Shown: piece by piece, positions 16,980 through 25,841 of the stretch
Layout: each line of letters starts with the position of its first letter
How positions within the stretch are numbered: the first letter of the stretch is position 1
NCBI GenBank assembly: GCA_963697205.1
Contig: CAVONB010000013.1
Coordinates: 496,001 to 560,000, forward strand
Reading direction: 5' to 3'
DNA length: 64,000 nt
From: CAVONB01 sp963697205
Lineage (GTDB): Bacteria; Pseudomonadota; Alphaproteobacteria; Rhizobiales; Hyphomicrobiaceae
The notes under the pieces: model-generated
Databases searched by the model: none
Told to the model about the DNA's origin: nothing
Seen by the model: only the letters and a program-made list of their open reading frames with translations
Position numbers and translations under genes: made by a program

Positions 16980-17879
16980 TCAGCGCGCCAGCCGCCCTGT
17001 CCGATTGACGCGCCAAAGGCGCCACACCCGCTGCAACGGGGAAATCCCGATCACGGCACTCAGATCCGCAGCTGACTGCCTCTCGAAAGCCCTCAAATAC
17101 GGCTCGATGAGGGCAGCCGGCAGCAAGGCTGCCCGTGCCGGCGGCGCCAGCGCCGTGAATTTTGCCGCCAGCGCCTCGAATTGACGACGCGCTTCGGCGG
17201 CAATCCCATCCACCAACGCGCGACCCGGTGGCGCGAGCGGCTGCGCGGTCAAATCCTGGGCCGCCACGCCCAGGCGCTGGGCGTCGTCGGCCGGCAGCGG
17301 CAGCCGGCCAGCCGCCAGCGCGGCGCCCAGGCCGACCAGCAGGCGCGCGCGCCCATAGGCCTGCCCGGCCGCGACCGCCGCTTCCCCGGCTGCGCCGCTA
17401 TCGCTCAGGCCCATGACACGCAGGGCCAGGGAAAACGCCGCGCCTTCCGTCTTAGCCAGATAGCCGGCAAACGCGCCGGCATCGGGAAACGGATCCGGAT
17501 AAAGATCGAAGGCCCGCGCCTCCGTCATGCCGATGAGCAGCGACACGGGCAGCCCGTGACGCACGATGACGCCGCCCAGCCGGTCGGCCACGGGATTTCC
17601 GCATGACTGGCCCTTGCCGATCTCCGCCAGCACGTCGCGCCACCATTGCAGCCGGATCTCGCCCATCATCGGCTCGCGCACCATGCCGGGAATCCGCCCG
17701 ATGTCGGCAACCGCCGCCGACAGGGCGACAAGATCCTCGCGCACGTCGGCCGGCGCCAGCAGCGCGGCGAGATAGCGATCAGGCTCGCCCTGGCGCGCAC
17801 GCGCGCGCACCTCCGCCCAAGATGCCGCCGCCCCCGTCCTCTCCGCGTCAGATCGCTGGACCGCCTCGGTCCTGCTCAT
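16980..17879 (-). CDS. Squalene/phytoene synthase-fold protein, NDUFAF6-like
   Basis: This 299-residue protein has the all-helical squalene/phytoene synthase fold, with the family's EIRLQWWRDVL and the region DLYPDPFPDAGAFAGYLAKTEGAAF. The strict DxxxD prenyl-diphosphate motifs of true phytoene synthases are not both evident. That pattern is usual for the alphaproteobacterial group related to NDUFAF6, a mitochondrial complex I assembly factor. No carotenoid genes are near. It lies downstream of the secF/Mth938 group, where the second complex I assembly factor homologue (18514-18909) is also found. Role in complex I assembly is inferred. Confidence 0.78.
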   Translation of the reverse strand: MSRTEAVQRSDAERTGAAASWAEVRARARQGEPDRYLAALLAPADVREDLVALSAAVADIGRIPGMVREPMMGEIRLQWWRDVLAEIGKGQSCGNPVADRLGGVIVRHGLPVSLLIGMTEARAFDLYPDPFPDAGAFAGYLAKTEGAAFSLALRVMGLSDSGAAGEAAVAAGQAYGRARLLVGLGAALAAGRLPLPADDAQRLGVAAQDLTAQPLAPPGRALVDGIAAEARRQFEALAAKFTALAPPARAALLPAALIEPYLRAFERQSAADLSAVIGISPLQRVWRLWRVNRTGRLAR

Positions 17880-17892
17880 CGCCGACCGCCCA

Positions 17893-18495
17893 TCAGTAGA
17901 GATGCGGGGCCGCCACCATGACGAACGTCACCGGCAGGGCGAGCACGAGATTCAGACGCGCATAGGTCTCCACCTTCGCCCGCGCCGCCGCCTTGGCAGC
18001 GTCGTCGCCCGGCACCAGCCCCAGCACGACCTTCAGGTTGGGCCACACAACGAAATGTGCAAACGCCCACATCGCAAGTCCGCCGAGCGTGCCGCCCCAT
18101 AAGAGCACGTTACGCAGCGGCGGAATGAACACGTCCGACGTGAAGATCCAGCGGTCCAAGAGATAGCCCGTCGTCACCAGCAGCAGGATGCCGCTGACGA
18201 GCGTCAGGTGCGAGGCGTGGCGAAAGAGCGTCGCAACCCGCGGCACCACCGACTTGAACAGGACACCGCGTCCGGCCGCGTCCTGCTCCTTGACGGCGAG
18301 GATCTGCACGAAGTTGATGAACACGATGATGCCGACCCACACGATCGCCCCGACAACGTGCAGCCAGCGCAGCATGAACGAGATGAAGCCGATGCGGTCG
18401 ACGCCGACGACGACCAGCCAGACGAGCAGGATCGCAACGACGATCGCAAGCCCCGCGAGCGCAGCCTTCATCGGTGTGTCAAGCCAGTGTCCCAT
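17893..18495 (-). CDS. PuuD-like integral membrane protein (urate hydroxylase membrane domain)
   Basis: This 200-residue protein has about five transmembrane segments: LAIVVAILLVWLVVVGV, WLHVVGAIVWVGIIVFINFVQ, LTLVSGILLLVTTGYLL, a segment around VLLWGGTLGGLAMWAFAHFVVWP, and the C-terminal LVLALPVTFVMVAAP. The HVVGAIVWVGIIVFINFVQ pattern and conserved membrane histidines match the N-terminal domain of membrane urate hydroxylase PuuD, but the C-terminal cytochrome c domain is missing. It therefore probably is a heme-binding membrane subunit of unknown use, and not necessarily a urate oxidase. Confidence 0.7.
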   Translation of the reverse strand: MGHWLDTPMKAALAGLAIVVAILLVWLVVVGVDRIGFISFMLRWLHVVGAIVWVGIIVFINFVQILAVKEQDAAGRGVLFKSVVPRVATLFRHASHLTLVSGILLLVTTGYLLDRWIFTSDVFIPPLRNVLLWGGTLGGLAMWAFAHFVVWPNLKVVLGLVPGDDAAKAAARAKVETYARLNLVLALPVTFVMVAAPHLY

Positions 18496-18513
18496 CGCGT
18501 GTCTCCACCTCTG

Positions 18514-18909
18514 TCAGGCCGCGGCCTGATCCACCGCGACCAACGCCGCAGCCACGTCTCGCCCCTCGGCCAGTAGCACGTTGTAGGTGCGTGCCGCCGC
18601 ACCCGTCGTCATCGCCTCCAGCCCGAGCCCGGCATCCGCAAACGCCGCCTTCAACTCGCGCGTGGGAAAGACGTGGCGCGTGCCCGTGCCCAGCAGCAGG
18701 AAACCGATCGACGCCCGCTCCGCCAGGACGGCGAGCAGCCGCTCCGCATCGACCGGCCCATCAACTGGCACATCCCAGGCATAGATGCCGCTCGGCAGGC
18801 ACAGGATCGAGCCGCGATGGCTCATATCGGCGAACCGGAAGCCGCCGTTGCCGTAGGCATCGATCGGCGCCCGCCCCGGATATCTGGCCACACGGCCGCT
18901 CTCGCTCAT
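18514..18909 (-). CDS. Mth938-like domain protein (DUF498), NDUFAF3 homologue
   Basis: This 131-residue soluble protein of the Mth938/DUF498 fold has IDAYGNGGFRFADMSHRGSILCLPSGIYAWD in its N-terminal half and the conserved LLLGTGTRHVFP near its middle. Its human relative NDUFAF3 assembles respiratory complex I. In alphaproteobacteria it commonly follows secF, as here (about 100 bases). The neighbouring 16980-17879 gene resembles NDUFAF6, so two complex I assembly factor homologues sit in one locus. Function in bacteria is not settled. Confidence 0.85.
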   Translation of the reverse strand: MSESGRVARYPGRAPIDAYGNGGFRFADMSHRGSILCLPSGIYAWDVPVDGPVDAERLLAVLAERASIGFLLLGTGTRHVFPTRELKAAFADAGLGLEAMTTGAAARTYNVLLAEGRDVAAALVAVDQAAA

Positions 18910-19008
18910 GGCGTCCGCCTCTTACGCTACGCCGTCGGCGGCGCAAGCGCCGGCAGACTTGGCAACTCAGACTTGGACCCTTAGGCCCCGCTCCCAAGAC
19001 CTAGTGCT

Positions 19009-19969
19009 TCAGGCCTGGCCCGGCCGCGCCGCAGTCCCTGGCCCCGACGGCGCCTGTTCCCCCGACCAGTCGCGCTTGACGCCGATCCACAACAGGAACG
19101 GCGAGGCCACGAAGATAGACGACCACGTGCCGATCAGGATGCCGAACAGCATGGCGAACGAGAAGCCCCGGATCACCTCGGTGCCGAACAAGAACAGCGC
19201 GAGCACGGCCAGGAACGTCGTGGTCGCCGTCAGCACCGTCCGCGACAGGGTCTCGTTGATCGACAGGTTCATCAGGTCGATCAGCGGCATGCGCTTGTAT
19301 TTTCGCAGGTTTTCTCGAATCCGGTCGAACACCACGACCGTATCGTTGATCGAATAGCCCGCCAGCGTCAGCAGCGCGGCGACCTCCGACAGCCCGAACT
19401 CCCACTGCAGCAGCGCGAACATGCCGATCGTGATGAATGTGTCGTGCACCAGCGCCAGGATCGCGGCCACGCCGAACTGCCATTCGAAGCGGAACCAGAT
19501 GTACATCAGGATGCCCGCGATCGCGACCAGCACGGCGGTGATGCCCGCCTGCTTCAGCTCGCCCGATACCGCTGGCCCCACCACCTCCGAGCGCCGGATC
19601 TCGATGTCCGAGCCCAGTCGCCTCGGCCACTTTGCGCGCCGCCTCTTGCTGCGCCTTCTCGCCGCCTTCCTGCTGGCCGATGCGCACCAGCGCATCCGTC
19701 GCCTTGTCGAGCCCCTGGATCTGCACTTCGCCGAGCCCCAGCGCGCCGAGCTTGTCGCGCAGCTGGCCGACGTCGATCGGACCCGTCTTCTGCTGCACCT
19801 CGAACAGCGACCCGCCCTTGAAGTCGATCGAGTAGTTGAGGCCCTGCATGAAGAGCAGCGCAGCCGCGGCGAGCGCGGCGAGCCACGAGACGCCGATGCA
19901 GATGCGGCGCAACTGCATGATCGGCATCTTCGTGCCGTGCGGCCAGAAATCGACACCCTTGAACATCAT
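19009..19969 (-). CDS. secF: SecF protein translocase subunit, interrupted by an apparent frameshift
   Basis: SecF with SecD uses the proton gradient to pull proteins through the SecYEG channel. The N-terminal part reads from 19969 in one frame (first TM, then YSIDFKGGSLFEVQQ, the family motif, up to KVAEATGLG). The C-terminal part continues in another frame (SDIEIRRSEVVGPAVSGELK, five further TMs, SINDTVVVFDRIREN) to 19009. The switch is near 19603-19620. Neither frame alone makes a working SecF, which is important for growth. This is therefore either a sequencing or assembly error, a recent mutation, or recoding. The rest is well conserved. Confidence 0.88.
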
Positions 19970-20028
19970 CGTTGGCGCGCCTCGTGAATATCTCTAGCTC
20001 TTACCGCTCAGTCGGGCATGCCGCCCGC

Positions 20029-21636
20029 TCACAGCGGTGCGGGAACTTTTCGCGTCTTCTGCTGCGACAGCCACAACCACACCAGCAGGCGCGTCACCGT
20101 GAACGCGGTGAACACGGTCGTCAGGATGCCCAGCGACAGCGTCACGGCGAAGCCCCGGATCGGACCCGAGCCGAGCCAGAACATGACGAGGCCGGCGATC
20201 AGCGTGGTCAGGTTGCTGTCCAGAATTGTGCCAAGCGCCCGTCCAAACCCTGAATCGATCGCCGAGATCGTCGTGCGTCCTGAACGCAATTCCTCCCGGA
20301 TGCGCTCGAAGATCAGCACGTTCGCGTCGACCGCCATACCCACAGTCAGCACCAGGCCCGCGATGCCCGGCAGCGTCAGCGTCGAGCCCAGCATCGACAT
20401 GATGCCGACGATGATCAGCAGGTTGATCAACACCGCAGCCAGCGCGAAAATGCCGAACAGCCCGTAGGCGAAGACCATGAATGCGGCGACCAGCGCAGTG
20501 CCGATCATCGCCGCCGTCTTGCCCGACGCAATCGAATCCGCGCCCAGCGACGGACCGACCGTGCGCTCTTCCACGATCGTCAGCTTGGCCGGCAACGCGC
20601 CCGATCGTAGCGAGATCGCAAGCGTGCCCGCGCTTTCCGCCGTGAAGTCGCCGGAGATCTGTCCCGAGCCGCCCAGGATCGGCTCCTGGATGATCGGCGC
20701 CGACAACACCTTGTCGTCGAGCACGATCGCAAACGGCATCTTGACGTGCGACTGCGTGAAGGAGCCGAACTTCCGCGCGCCCAGCTGATTGAAGCGGAAC
20801 GTGATCACCCACTGGTTGTTTCGCTGATCGAACTGCGGCTGTGCATCGACCAGGTCCTGCCCTTCCACGACAGGGTTGTCGCGCAGCACGTAGGCGCCCT
20901 CGCCCCGCGTGCCCGGATAGACCCGGAAGCCGCTCGGCGGGCGCGTCGCACGCGCTTCGGAAGGTGTCACCGTGGGATGGACCTCATGGAACGACAGCTT
21001 GGCCGTCTGGCCCAGAATGTTCCTGAGCTGGGTGGGGTCCTTGAGGCCGGGATACTGGATCAGGATGCGGTCGCGCCCGTGCGGGACAACGGTCGATTCC
21101 GCGGTGCCCAAGGCATTGACGCGCCGATTGATCGTCTCGATCGCACCAGTCTGCGCCTGCTGGATGCGTTGCCTGAGCCCGTTCTCCGTCGGCGTCACGC
21201 GGATCACACCACCGTCCCCACGCTCGATCTCGAGATCGGGTCCGCCGACCCCGAGGACGGGATTGCCGACCGACTGGACGAGCTTGCGCAGCTCCGTCAC
21301 CGCCGCGTCGACGTCCTCCGGCTTCGTCGTGCGCACCTGGATCGAGGTGCCCGACACGCCGAGCGCAGCGTAGGGGATCTTGGCCGTCGACAGCTGCTTC
21401 CTGACGTCGTCACGCAGCGTCGTCACCCAGTCCTGGCGCAGCTTGTTGGTGTCCATGTCGAGAAGGAAGTGCGCCCCGCCCTGCAGATCCAGGCCGAGTG
21501 GCATCTGGCGCTTGGGCATGAACGACGGCCAGCTGTCGACGGTGGCGCGCGAAAGGAAGTTCGGCATCGCAAACACCGCGCCGAGCAGGCACACGAGCGC
21601 GATGGCGATGGTCTTGAAGCGCGTGAACTGCAGCAT
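20029..21636 (-). CDS. secD: SecD protein translocase subunit
   Basis: SecD is the larger partner of SecF, with six TM segments and a big periplasmic domain. The 535-residue protein starts at 21636 with TM1 (FKTIAIALVCLLGAVFAMP) and then the D1 motif LGLDLQGGAHFLLDMD. The C-terminal RND-like part has IQEPILGGSGQISGDF, the TM block GKTAAMIGTALVAAFMVFAYG and AVDANVLIFERIREELR. Upstream in-frame ATGs overlap the yajC gap and encode no TM. It precedes secF by 59 bases and follows yajC by 141 bases, the standard order. Confidence 0.96.
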   Translation of the reverse strand: MLQFTRFKTIAIALVCLLGAVFAMPNFLSRATVDSWPSFMPKRQMPLGLDLQGGAHFLLDMDTNKLRQDWVTTLRDDVRKQLSTAKIPYAALGVSGTSIQVRTTKPEDVDAAVTELRKLVQSVGNPVLGVGGPDLEIERGDGGVIRVTPTENGLRQRIQQAQTGAIETINRRVNALGTAESTVVPHGRDRILIQYPGLKDPTQLRNILGQTAKLSFHEVHPTVTPSEARATRPPSGFRVYPGTRGEGAYVLRDNPVVEGQDLVDAQPQFDQRNNQWVITFRFNQLGARKFGSFTQSHVKMPFAIVLDDKVLSAPIIQEPILGGSGQISGDFTAESAGTLAISLRSGALPAKLTIVEERTVGPSLGADSIASGKTAAMIGTALVAAFMVFAYGLFGIFALAAVLINLLIIVGIMSMLGSTLTLPGIAGLVLTVGMAVDANVLIFERIREELRSGRTTISAIDSGFGRALGTILDSNLTTLIAGLVMFWLGSGPIRGFAVTLSLGILTTVFTAFTVTRLLVWLWLSQQKTRKVPAPL

Positions 21637-21777
21637 GGAGGCTCGGACCTCGCTCCGATTGGACTGCCTGGAACGGCGCCCGTTCCCTAGAGCAACCGCG
21701 GCGGGCGGGCACAAGCCCCCCGCAATGAGTTCATATGGCCCCGAGCCCGGTCGCCGGCCAGCGGCCCGTCAGCGCAC

Positions 21778-22107
21778 TCAGGCCTGATCCTTGACCGGCT
21801 CGCCACGCGCACGAACCTCCGCGATCGTGCCGCGAACGACCCGCACCCGCGTGTTGGGGGCGATCTCGACCTCGACCTCCGCGTCGTCCATCACCTTCGT
21901 CACCTTGCCGAGAATGCCGCCCGACAACACGACGCTGTCATTGCGCTTCAGCGCCGCAATCATCTCCCGGTGCAGCTTGGCCCTTTGCTGCTGCGGGCGG
22001 AACAGCAGGAAATAGAAGATGACGAACATCAGCAGGATCGGCACCAGCTGCAGGAGGAAGTCGGCGCCGCCAGCGCCGGTCTGGGCATATGCCGGAGTGA
22101 TGAACAT
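21778..22107 (-). CDS. yajC: YajC, preprotein translocase accessory subunit
   Basis: YajC associates with SecDF in the inner membrane. The 109-residue protein has a short N-terminus (FITPAYAQ), one TM (FLLQLVPILLMFVIFYFLLF), the hallmark RPQQQRAK, and a small cytoplasmic domain with VVLSGGILGKVTKV. It is the first gene of the yajC-secD-secF run. On the minus strand a TATAGT-like box at about 22213 may serve as part of its promoter. Confidence 0.96.
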   Translation of the reverse strand: MFITPAYAQTGAGGADFLLQLVPILLMFVIFYFLLFRPQQQRAKLHREMIAALKRNDSVVLSGGILGKVTKVMDDAEVEVEIAPNTRVRVVRGTIAEVRARGEPVKDQA

Positions 22108-22462
22108 TGATGCGAGAGCCCTCTAGAGCGGATCGAGCTGTTTTAACGTAAGACGGCAGGCCGACAACCCGCGCGGACGCCCGTCCGGCGGTAGGCCTGT
22201 CCATGAGATCGGCGCGACTATAGTGACCGGCCCGGGGTTTGCAACCACGCGGCCCGGGGAGCCCCCCGGGATCCGCCGCCACGATGCGCCCCCAGGATGC
22301 GCCTTCAGCGCACCCTCGCCTGCCCGGCGCGCGCTGGGGCGACTTTGGGCCCGGCAGCTGCGGCCCGCCGCCCCACCCCCACCGTCTGGCGAAGCCGCCG
22401 ATGCTCGTCTATAGAGGCCGCCCGCCCCGCCGCACGTTCGAATGCCCGCCTGGAGCCCGCCG
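22108..22462. other. Divergent intergenic region between yajC and the DUF815 gene
   Basis: These 355 bases hold the start regions of two divergent genes. A TCTAGAGC-containing stretch at 22122-22160 (with GTTTTAACGTAAG) resembles short dispersed repeats often seen in Rhizobiales genomes, but there is no second copy in this window. The segment 22250-22275 is extremely GC-rich with nested inverted repeats (CCCGGGGAG and CCCCCCGGG). No gene was found. Confidence 0.4.
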
Positions 22463-23347
22463 ATGACCGACGACACCCATCTCAAGGACCGGCTCGACAG
22501 GATCGTCGCCGCACTCGAGCGCATGGCCCCGCCGCCGCCTGCCAACCCAGATTTCGCCGCCGCCGAGGGCTTCGTCTGGCAACCCGACCCCGAAGCGTTC
22601 GTCCCCGTTGCGCAGATCAACCGCGTGCCGCTTTCCCTGCTCAAGGGCATGGAGCGCTCCGCCGACCAGCTGCTCGACAACACCGAGCGCTTCGCCAAGG
22701 GCCTGCCGGCCAACAACGCCCTGCTTTGGGGCGCACGCGGAATGGGCAAGTCCTCCCTGGTCAAGGCCGCCCACGCCGAGGTCGCCCGCAAACTCGCCAA
22801 GGCCAAGCCCAAGGGTCCCGGCCTGAAACTGGTCGAGATCCATCGCGAGGACATCGCTACGCTGCCGCGCTGCCTCGCTCACATGCGCGCCTCCCCGCAT
22901 CGCTTCATCGTCTTCTGCGACGACCTCTCCTTCGACCGCGACGACACGTCCTACAAGTCGCTCAAGGCCGTGCTTGAAGGCGGCATCGAAGGCCGGCCGA
23001 CCAACGTCGTGTTCTACGCAACGTCGAACCGCCGCCACCTGATGCCCCGCGATATGATGGAGAACGAGCGCTCGACGGCCATCAACCCCTCCGAGGCGAT
23101 CGAGGAGAAGGTGTCGCTATCGGACCGTTTCGGCCTGTGGCTCGGTTTCCACAACGGCACGCAGGACCAGTATTTCGAGATGGTCCGGGCCTATGCCGCC
23201 CATCACAAGCTGAAGATCGACGACAAGACGCTGATCGCCGAGGCCCTGGAGTGGTCGATGACCCGCGGCGGCCGCTCCGGCCGCGTCGCCTGGCAATACA
23301 TCCAGGATCTAGCAGGGCGCCTGGGCCAGTCCCTCGACCTGGACTGA
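22463..23347 (+). CDS. DUF815 family P-loop ATPase
   Basis: This 294-residue AAA-type ATPase has Walker A in LLWGARGMGKSSLVKAA and a Walker B-like FIVFCDDLSF. A sensor motif, VVFYATSNRRHLMPR, and the C-terminal lid GGRSGRVAWQYIQDL complete the DUF815 pattern. The start at 22463 follows TGGAG; an ATG at 22442 is in frame but lacks a binding site. DUF815 genes commonly sit divergently beside yajC in this class, as here. The biochemical role is unknown. Confidence 0.88.
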   Translation: MTDDTHLKDRLDRIVAALERMAPPPPANPDFAAAEGFVWQPDPEAFVPVAQINRVPLSLLKGMERSADQLLDNTERFAKGLPANNALLWGARGMGKSSLVKAAHAEVARKLAKAKPKGPGLKLVEIHREDIATLPRCLAHMRASPHRFIVFCDDLSFDRDDTSYKSLKAVLEGGIEGRPTNVVFYATSNRRHLMPRDMMENERSTAINPSEAIEEKVSLSDRFGLWLGFHNGTQDQYFEMVRAYAAHHKLKIDDKTLIAEALEWSMTRGGRSGRVAWQYIQDLAGRLGQSLDLD

Positions 23348-23371
23348 CCCACTGACCCCGGCAACGGCGGA

Positions 23372-24115
23372 TCATCGCCCGCCGAGCCGCAACTCGAAGA
23401 ACGCCAGCGCCGCCAAGCGCGCCTCTTCCAAGATGTCGCCGTGCGGTCCGGGCAGGATGAAATGGCGCTTGTCGGCCGTGCTGATGGCGTCGAACAGCGC
23501 CAGCGTCCCTTCCCGCGAAAACAGCTCGTCGTCCCAGCGCTGCAGGAACAGCGTGGGGCAGCGCACGGCCTTGGCCGCCGTCACCAGATGTCCGCTCGCG
23601 GGATAATCGGCCGCCCACATGCCGAAGATGGCCGCCGACACCCGCGGCTCCGCGGCGACGAACGGCAGCCCATACGCAGTCCCCATCGACACGCCCGCAT
23701 AGCCAATCCGCGCCGTCTCCAGACGCGGCACGGATTGCAGCGCATCGACGAGCCCCCGCCAGCCCGCTGTCATCAGCACAGCACCGTCGTCGGATTTCTG
23801 CCGCCAGTAGTCCAGGAATTCTTCGCGCTGCGGTAGACCGACCTGAGGCCCGTCTGACCGCCGGTCGCCATGCACCGGCCCGTCGATCGCAGCCGCCGCC
23901 CAGCCGAAGCGCGAGACGAGAATCTCGGCGAGCGAGGTATTGTTCGGTCCGCATTTGTGGTTGGACCCGCCATGCCCGAGCAGCACGACGGCGGGCACGG
24001 GCTTATCGCCTGCCGGCATCCAAAGCGCCGCCGGCGTCGGCCCCGCCGCCGAGGGCACGGGCCCCACGGCAAGGCTCGCGCGCCCGTTCCAGATCGTCTC
24101 CGCCTTGTGCAGCAT
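23372..24115 (-). CDS. Alpha/beta hydrolase, dienelactone hydrolase-like
   Basis: This 247-residue alpha/beta-hydrolase has the oxyanion region VVLLGHGGSNHK, the nucleophile elbow GYAGVSMGTAYG (Ser), an Asp in QRWDDELFSREG and the His of ILPGPHGDI. No signal peptide is seen. The start at 24115 follows GGGAGGA; the longer reading frame upstream lies inside the dispersed repeat at 24206-24359 and is discounted. It is convergent with the DUF815 gene (24-base gap). The substrate is not known. Confidence 0.82.
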   Translation of the reverse strand: MLHKAETIWNGRASLAVGPVPSAAGPTPAALWMPAGDKPVPAVVLLGHGGSNHKCGPNNTSLAEILVSRFGWAAAAIDGPVHGDRRSDGPQVGLPQREEFLDYWRQKSDDGAVLMTAGWRGLVDALQSVPRLETARIGYAGVSMGTAYGLPFVAAEPRVSAAIFGMWAADYPASGHLVTAAKAVRCPTLFLQRWDDELFSREGTLALFDAISTADKRHFILPGPHGDILEEARLAALAFFELRLGGR

Positions 24116-24205
24116 GTCGTCCTCCCGATGTCCCCGCCGCCGCCACGTTCGCACGCCCCGCCGAAGGCGCCAATGCCGCCGCCAGCGATCGCAAATGTTC
24201 CGGCT

Positions 24206-24359
24206 CCGACACTTGCCTCCATTGCCGAGCGCTCGCGTGCAAGTCTCGCAACCATGAGGAATACTAGAAAGTCTATGATTCCAGAGTAGCTTTTGCATCT
24301 GACGTTTGGCAGCGAGATCAGCCGCGAACAGGGATCAAACGTCAGATGTGCTGCACTAG
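24206..24359 (-). repeat. Dispersed palindromic repeat, copy 1 (downstream of cfa)
   Basis: Read on the minus strand from 24359 this 154-base element aligns with the plus strand at 32400-32554 at about four positions in five, with only one indel. Its first bases, CTAGTG, provide the TAG stop of cfa (24356-24358). It contains a perfect 13-base inverted repeat, CATCTGACGTTTG (24296-24308) and CAAACGTCAGATG (24336-24348), and imperfect outer arms (CTAGTGCAGC with GCTACTCTGG). No open reading frame of its own is evident, so it is a non-autonomous, MITE- or REP-like element. Confidence 0.8.
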
Positions 24360-25672
24360 CGGTAAAGGTCCGCCCGCCCCGGCGGCAATCCGGAGGCCCC
24401 GCGCGGCGAGCGGGCAACGAGCGTTTGGAACAACAGCAGGCTGCCCCGCTCGAAGGCGAGCGAGACACCCGCCAGATAGCCGACCCAGATGCGATGCGTC
24501 TCCGGGCCGACGAGCGCGATGGCCTCCTCCCGCCGCGCCGTCAGCCGCTCGCACCAGATTTTGGTGGTCAACGCGTAGTGCTCCCGCCAGCCCTCCACGT
24601 CGTGCACACCGAAACCCGCCCGCTCCATCGCCTGCAGGCTCGAGCCGATGTCGTCCAGCGCACCGCCGGGAAAGATGTATTTCAAGATCGCCTTGTGTTC
24701 CGGCCGTGTCCCGAACTTGCGCCCACGCCGGCTCGCGCGCCGCGCGATGGCGTGATTGAGGAACAAGCCCCCCGGCGCGAGGATTGCGCGGATGGTCTTG
24801 AAGTACGTCGGTATGTTGGCGAGCCCAATGTGCTCGTACATGCCCACCGAAGCGATCTTGTCGAACTGGCCGCTGAGATCCTGATAGTCCCGGATCTCGA
24901 CCGTGACCTGCCCATCGAGACCTTCCGCGGCGATGCGCGCGCGTGCGACGGCGAGTTGTTCCTCAGACAGCGTGATGCCGTGCGCAATCACGCCATAGTG
25001 CCTGGCGGCATGACATACGAGCGCCCCCCAGCCGCAGCCGATGTCGAGAAAACGCTCGCCGGCCTTCAGGCGCAGCTTCCGGCAGACCATGTCGAGCTTG
25101 TCGGCCTGCGCCTGATCGATCGTGTTCGACCAGTCCGTGAAGTAGCCGCACGAGTAGACCATGCGCTGATCGAGAAACAGCCGATAGAAATCGTTGCCGA
25201 CGTCGTAGTGGAAGCGGATGTAATCGCGGTTGTCGCCCTTGGCCCGGTGCGCGCCGCCCGCGTCGCCAACGAAGTCGCGGGCCCGGTCCGGCAGATCCGG
25301 CGCTGCGCGCAGGAACGGCAACAGCCCCCGCGCCAGATCGAGCTTGCCGATCCGCTTCAGCCGCCGCCTCGCGCCCTCCTCCGACACAAGCCGTCCGAAA
25401 TCCACGATCGTCCCGCCCTCGAGCCCGAGGTCGCCCTTGGCGTAATGACGGATGATCCGGTCGAGCGTGGGCCGCCGCAGGATAGAGGCAATCGTCCCCG
25501 GCGTCGCAATCGTCAGCACCAGGGGACCGCTCACATGCGATCCCAGCGGCACGATCGAGCCGTCCCACAGTTTGACGCGGGCATCGATGTCCAGATACCG
25601 CCCGATCTGCTGAACCAGCGCGCGGGCGGCATCGCCGAGCGCCTCCGGTGAGGGACGTGACAGCAGCGGCAT
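24356..25672 (-). CDS. cfa: Cyclopropane-fatty-acyl-phospholipid synthase family
   Basis: CFA synthases transfer a methylene group from S-adenosylmethionine to unsaturated phospholipid chains at the membrane. The 438-residue protein has an N-terminal lipid-binding domain (about 1-140), then HYDVGNDFYRLFLDQRMVYSCGYF, the SAM motif FLDIGCGWGALVCHAA and ASVGMYEHIG. The C-terminal part has GWREHYALTTKIWCERL. The start at 25672 follows GAGGAGCTC. The stop TAG is formed by the end of a dispersed repeat, so the original C-terminus may have been slightly different. A related methyltransferase acting on other lipids cannot be excluded. Confidence 0.9.
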   Translation of the reverse strand: MPLLSRPSPEALGDAARALVQQIGRYLDIDARVKLWDGSIVPLGSHVSGPLVLTIATPGTIASILRRPTLDRIIRHYAKGDLGLEGGTIVDFGRLVSEEGARRRLKRIGKLDLARGLLPFLRAAPDLPDRARDFVGDAGGAHRAKGDNRDYIRFHYDVGNDFYRLFLDQRMVYSCGYFTDWSNTIDQAQADKLDMVCRKLRLKAGERFLDIGCGWGALVCHAARHYGVIAHGITLSEEQLAVARARIAAEGLDGQVTVEIRDYQDLSGQFDKIASVGMYEHIGLANIPTYFKTIRAILAPGGLFLNHAIARRASRRGRKFGTRPEHKAILKYIFPGGALDDIGSSLQAMERAGFGVHDVEGWREHYALTTKIWCERLTARREEAIALVGPETHRIWVGYLAGVSLAFERGSLLLFQTLVARSPRGASGLPPGRADLYR

Positions 25673-25841
25673 GAGCTCCTCGAACACACGAACAGGGCAC
25701 CGAACCATGACCGGAACGACGATGCAACCGGCCGGCCGGCGCAGGCCACGCCCGCATCCCGCGTGGTTGACATTACCCGCCCCCGCCGGGATCGTAGCGC
25801 CACGCCAGACCCCAGCCAGCCAGGGCCCCAAGGACCAGCAG

